Below the pieces are notes generated by a model. That model worked only from the letters and a program-made list of their open reading frames with translations. It did not search any database and was not told the DNA's origin. From Isoetes taiwanensis (taxonomy: Eukaryota > Streptophyta > Lycopodiopsida > Isoetales > Isoetaceae), in contig JAJEKV010000033.1 in assembly GCA_021234155.1 (NCBI GenBank), forward strand, positions 4,257,454 through 4,321,453: a stretch of DNA of 64,000 nucleotides, written 5' to 3'. The position numbers and the translations under genes were made by a program. How positions within the stretch are numbered: the stretch's first letter is position 1; each line of letters opens with the position of its first letter. Positions 61,293-64,000 of the stretch are shown here, piece after piece.

Positions 61293-61320
61293 CTTCAGAT
61301 TATCCAGCTTGAAAGGGGAG

Positions 61321-61580
61321 TGTTAGAATTCAAGCTGTACATTAGAGTAGCTTAGATACATTGAAGTACATCATGTACATCTCTGGCCTTTGGCCTTCTG
61401 TTTCCGGCTGTTGGCCTTTCAGTGCCATTCATTCCATGTATTTATAGATTACATGCAATACAGAGAACATTCAGATTGTTTCTATTCTATTCCTATCGTG
61501 TCTCTTCCATTCTTGCTTTCGCTTTGGCTCACTCTGTGCTGTAGGTTTATATCAGTCCATAGCTGATACGTTTTTCAACG
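61321..61580 (+). repeat. Copia 3' LTR
   Basis: 260 bp, same layout as the 5' LTR with about nine differences. The last base is G where the 5' copy has A. Confidence 0.96.
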
Positions 61581-62246
61581 CCAGCTTGAAAACATGTTCT
61601 ACAACACTTTTTCTTAGATCTGAATCACCATTTATTTTGCATGAACTAACAAATATGCTGCAGTGGGCTGGTAGGTTATGCATCAACAATTCTGCATCAA
61701 CTAGCTGTCCTCATCGTCCGGAGATCAATTCTACATCAACACTCATCCTCTATTAGATGTGATTTTGCCCCAAAATTGGTAAGAAACATATAGGACAAAT
61801 AACAATTTGTACTCAATGCTTTAGATTGTGATAATGTATATGATCTTGCTTTCTTGTTTCCAATGCAGAAAGTATAGCAAGGTATTTAGCCTCTGTTGCA
61901 CAGAGCCATTCCTGGACTGCCTTGTCCCCTCCTGCTAGAATATCAACGCTAAGCAGATAACAACAAAACCTATGGACCTGAGCATGTTGTGTGGATGTCC
62001 TATCTTAATGCTTGCAGATGATACAGGTGCCACTCCTTCAAGCTGCACGTTGTACGCTGCTGCTTTCATACATCTGAAGATTTTGCACAAGGAGTTGACA
62101 AATTTTCTCTCTCAATTTAAACCCCATAAGTATAATTCTAATACAAAACCTAAAGTTTACGGTTCTTGAGCTGCTTTGACTCATTCAATCAGCTTTTTCC
62201 ACGAAATGAGACTACCTTCAAGTTGTCCTGAAGAACAATAATGATT

Positions 62247-62268
62247 GGGTTGCCCGTAGGGCAAACCC
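62247..62268. repeat. GGGTTGCCC/GGGCAAACCC palindromic motif (site 5)
   Basis: Inverted repeat with a GTA centre, followed by CTCTGATTGTGGG. One of five similar sites. Confidence 0.65.
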
Positions 62269-62723
62269 TCTGATTGTGGGAAGAGGAGGCACATATGCTT
62301 AAAAGGTGTTGTTTCCATGAATGTGATTGGGCCAGTGGGGTGCATTCTGTGTCATGCCCGAGGAACATCCTTAAGATTCTTGTCATTGGCATAGGCCATT
62401 TCGTTTTTCATCTTCTGAGCTATTCTGAACTGTATTCCATGCAGGCCCGAAAAAGGTAATACAACTAACCATAAAATTTGATAAAAAATGAAGATAACAT
62501 GTTTCTGACTGTTGCAGCAGATTCTGCCTGTGGTGCCAGCGCTTGCCATCCAAGATGTTACAACTAGAAATGAATGACGTGGAAAAGCAAAACAAATAGA
62601 GAATCTACTAGCACAGTAAAAATTTCACAAACCTGTGCTTCCAAAGAATAGTGGCCATTTCTTCATGATTTCTTCATGTTTTCTCATTGCCTTAAGATGG
62701 CTTCCAAATCTTTTCCTTACCTG

Positions 62724-62860
62724 CCCTCAATGCACTTTTATCCTTACGAACATTCAGAAGCTTTGTAATTCATTTCTAATAAGGATTAGCTACCCTCAAT
62801 GCACTCTTATCCTTACCAACCTTCAGAAGGTTTAATTTGTTTCTCATAAGGAGCAAATTA
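62724..62860 (+). repeat. 69-bp tandem duplication
   Basis: CCCTCAATGCACT(T/C)TTATCCTTAC starts at 62724 and 62793. The units share CTTCAGAAG and ATTTGTTTCT-type ends. Confidence 0.85.
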
Positions 62861-63424
62861 GACAACTTCACGTATCAGTTTTTGAATAGTTTGGTTCCCA
62901 TGGAAACATGCTTTCATCCCCATGCTCCACAGCAAGGGTTAAACAAAAATGTTTTAATTGAAACCCATGTCTGTCTTTTTCACAATAAACCAAGTGTTAA
63001 TTCTTTCTAACCTTGATAGGTTTATTCTATATCTGTGAAGGAAAAGAACTCAAAGAACAGTTACATTCGATGTTGCCCATCTCAAGTGCATTACAACAAC
63101 GACAAATAGCCAAGCAACAGCCAGGAAATATGGATGCTATAACTTCCTAGTACGTTAAAAAGGAAGTCATCCACTAGCCTTGAATGACAATGTGTAATAG
63201 ATATAAACCATTTTCCACCCGATGGAGAAACCATTCCCACCTAACGCATTATTTCCATAAAAACTATCTACATACGTCAACATAACAACCTTTATGACAT
63301 TTTGTTCATCCATATACCTAGATTTGCTGATGAACCTCTATTATCTGCACTTCGTTTCTCTCAAAGGATGCATGCATTTCTAATTTTTACCACCATTTCT
63401 AGAGTTTATTACAAATTGTATTTA

Positions 63425-63449
63425 TGCCCAGCAATGCCGGGCACCTAGT
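63425..63449 (+). mobile_element. Helitron-like 3' terminus
   Basis: TGCCCAGCAATGCCGGGCA forms a stem (TGCCC/GGGCA plus GC/GC) and is followed within one base by CTAGT. Plant Helitrons end in a short GC-rich hairpin just before CTRR, inserted between A and T, so this fits. The 5' TC end was not identified and no helicase frame is present, so it would be a non-autonomous or truncated copy. Confidence 0.5.
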
Positions 63450-64000
63450 ACTAGTTGCTATTGAACAGGAAATTCTCATTCCTTTTGTGAATATTATTAT
63501 ACAATTGGCTATTGGAAAGAATATCATCATACAATTGGCTATTTGGTTGACCCCTTAATATTATAAATATCTATAAGGGATTCCGTATTCTAGAACTGTC
63601 TACAAAATGGCGGAATGCTGGTGACATCCTTGCAATAATCGTACTAGATTGCTTGTGTATCGGACATTTGACGTGGGTTATTTACTTCAAATAGAAATTT
63701 AAAAAATCTGGAAAGGGAACTTGATGGCCAGCCCATTAAACAGAGAAGATATTTGCCTAGGTAATATGAGGTCTGATTATATACTTGACGCATGTAAAAT
63801 CTAGCCTTAAAGCACTACAAAAGAATGAAGATGGAATATATATAGTGCTTCCTCGAGATAAGGGATTATTAGTTGCACCCCTTCAATCGAAGGAAAGCAA
63901 AGAAAAAATCATCTATGAAGATATGGTTTGCCAGATTAGGTGTGTGAAGGGAGAAATTTTCTGCTGTGCCATAAGTGCCAGCTGCATGTTGCCTTCAATG

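Larger units (their letters stand above)
57121..61580 (+). mobile_element. Copia LTR retrotransposon, complete ends, broken frames
   Basis: LTRs 57121-57379 and 61321-61580 (259 and 260 bp) differ at about nine positions (roughly 96.5% identical). They start TGTTAG. The 5' LTR ends AACA and the 3' LTR AACG. A 5-bp target duplication, CCAGC, flanks it (57116-57120 and 61581-61585). TGGTATCAGAGCC (57380) is the Met-tRNA primer site and GAAAGGGGAG (61311-61320) the polypurine tract. Inside, the order gag, protease, integrase, RT, RNase H identifies Copia. Stops and shifts at about 58761, 58990, 59345, 59945, 60045, 60650 and 61047 prevent a full polyprotein. The insertion is fairly young by LTR divergence. 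Confidence 0.97.
61719..64000. other. Gene-poor spacer
   Basis: No gene supported. It contains the palindrome at 62247-62268, a 69-bp tandem duplication at 62724-62860, a Helitron-like end at 63425-63449, and a duplicated ATACAATTGGCTATT at about 63500-63545. Confidence 0.55.

Overview
This is nuclear DNA of a land plant. It has spliced genes with GT-AG introns, pentatricopeptide-repeat (PPR) genes of the plant organelle RNA-processing type, a plant U-box/ARM E3 ligase, exons of the plant biotin-synthesis gene BIO1, and a dense load of Ty3, Copia, LINE, PIF/Harbinger and small LTR elements. The heavy load of decayed LINE and LTR sequence and the PPR style would suit a large-genome non-seed plant such as a fern, but the sequence does not prove the species or clade.

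Layout. 1-8.1 kb is nested transposon debris: a reverse-strand Ty3 gag, a LINE 3' end sitting against a Ty3 integrase/chromodomain remnant, a polypurine tract and LTR start at 3836, then about 4 kb of pyrimidine-rich tandem repeats. 8.2-10.4 kb is a three-exon gene for a small, very hydrophobic membrane protein, with an antisense gene fragment in its second intron. 11.15-14.44 kb is a 5'-truncated LINE with a 17-bp target duplication. 18.2-19.2 kb is a reverse-strand PPR pseudogene. 20.6-22.2 kb holds two more LINE 3' ends in opposite orientations. 25.0-26.2 kb is an intact U-box/ARM gene. 30.1-32.4 kb holds two small non-autonomous LTR elements head to tail, followed by a LINE reverse transcriptase (32.4-34.2 kb) and a broken Harbinger element (34.2-37 kb). 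39.7-41.7 kb is a long PPR gene. 43.5-47.4 kb is a Harbinger element with an open transposase frame. 48.2-48.7 kb is a Copia gag fused to an OB-fold/zinc-ribbon-like segment. 49.9-52.0 kb (reverse) is a BIO1 pseudogene. 57.1-61.6 kb is a Copia element complete from LTR to LTR but with broken frames. The last 2.4 kb is gene-poor and carries a Helitron-like 3' end.

Working host genes are few: the membrane-protein gene, the U-box gene and the 39.7-kb PPR gene are the only ones that look intact. The Harbinger transposase also has a complete frame. Everything else recognisable is mobile or decayed.

The most unusual signals are: (1) LINE 3' ends with two conserved stem-loops that show compensatory changes between copies, plus a TTCTA tail, one divergent copy lying just upstream of the U-box gene; (2) a 335-bp LTR element and a 1.9-kb LTR element with shared termini; (3) a retroelement gag joined in frame to what looks like a captured host nucleic-acid-binding domain; (4) a palindromic GGGTTGCCC/GGGCAACCC motif recurring at five places.
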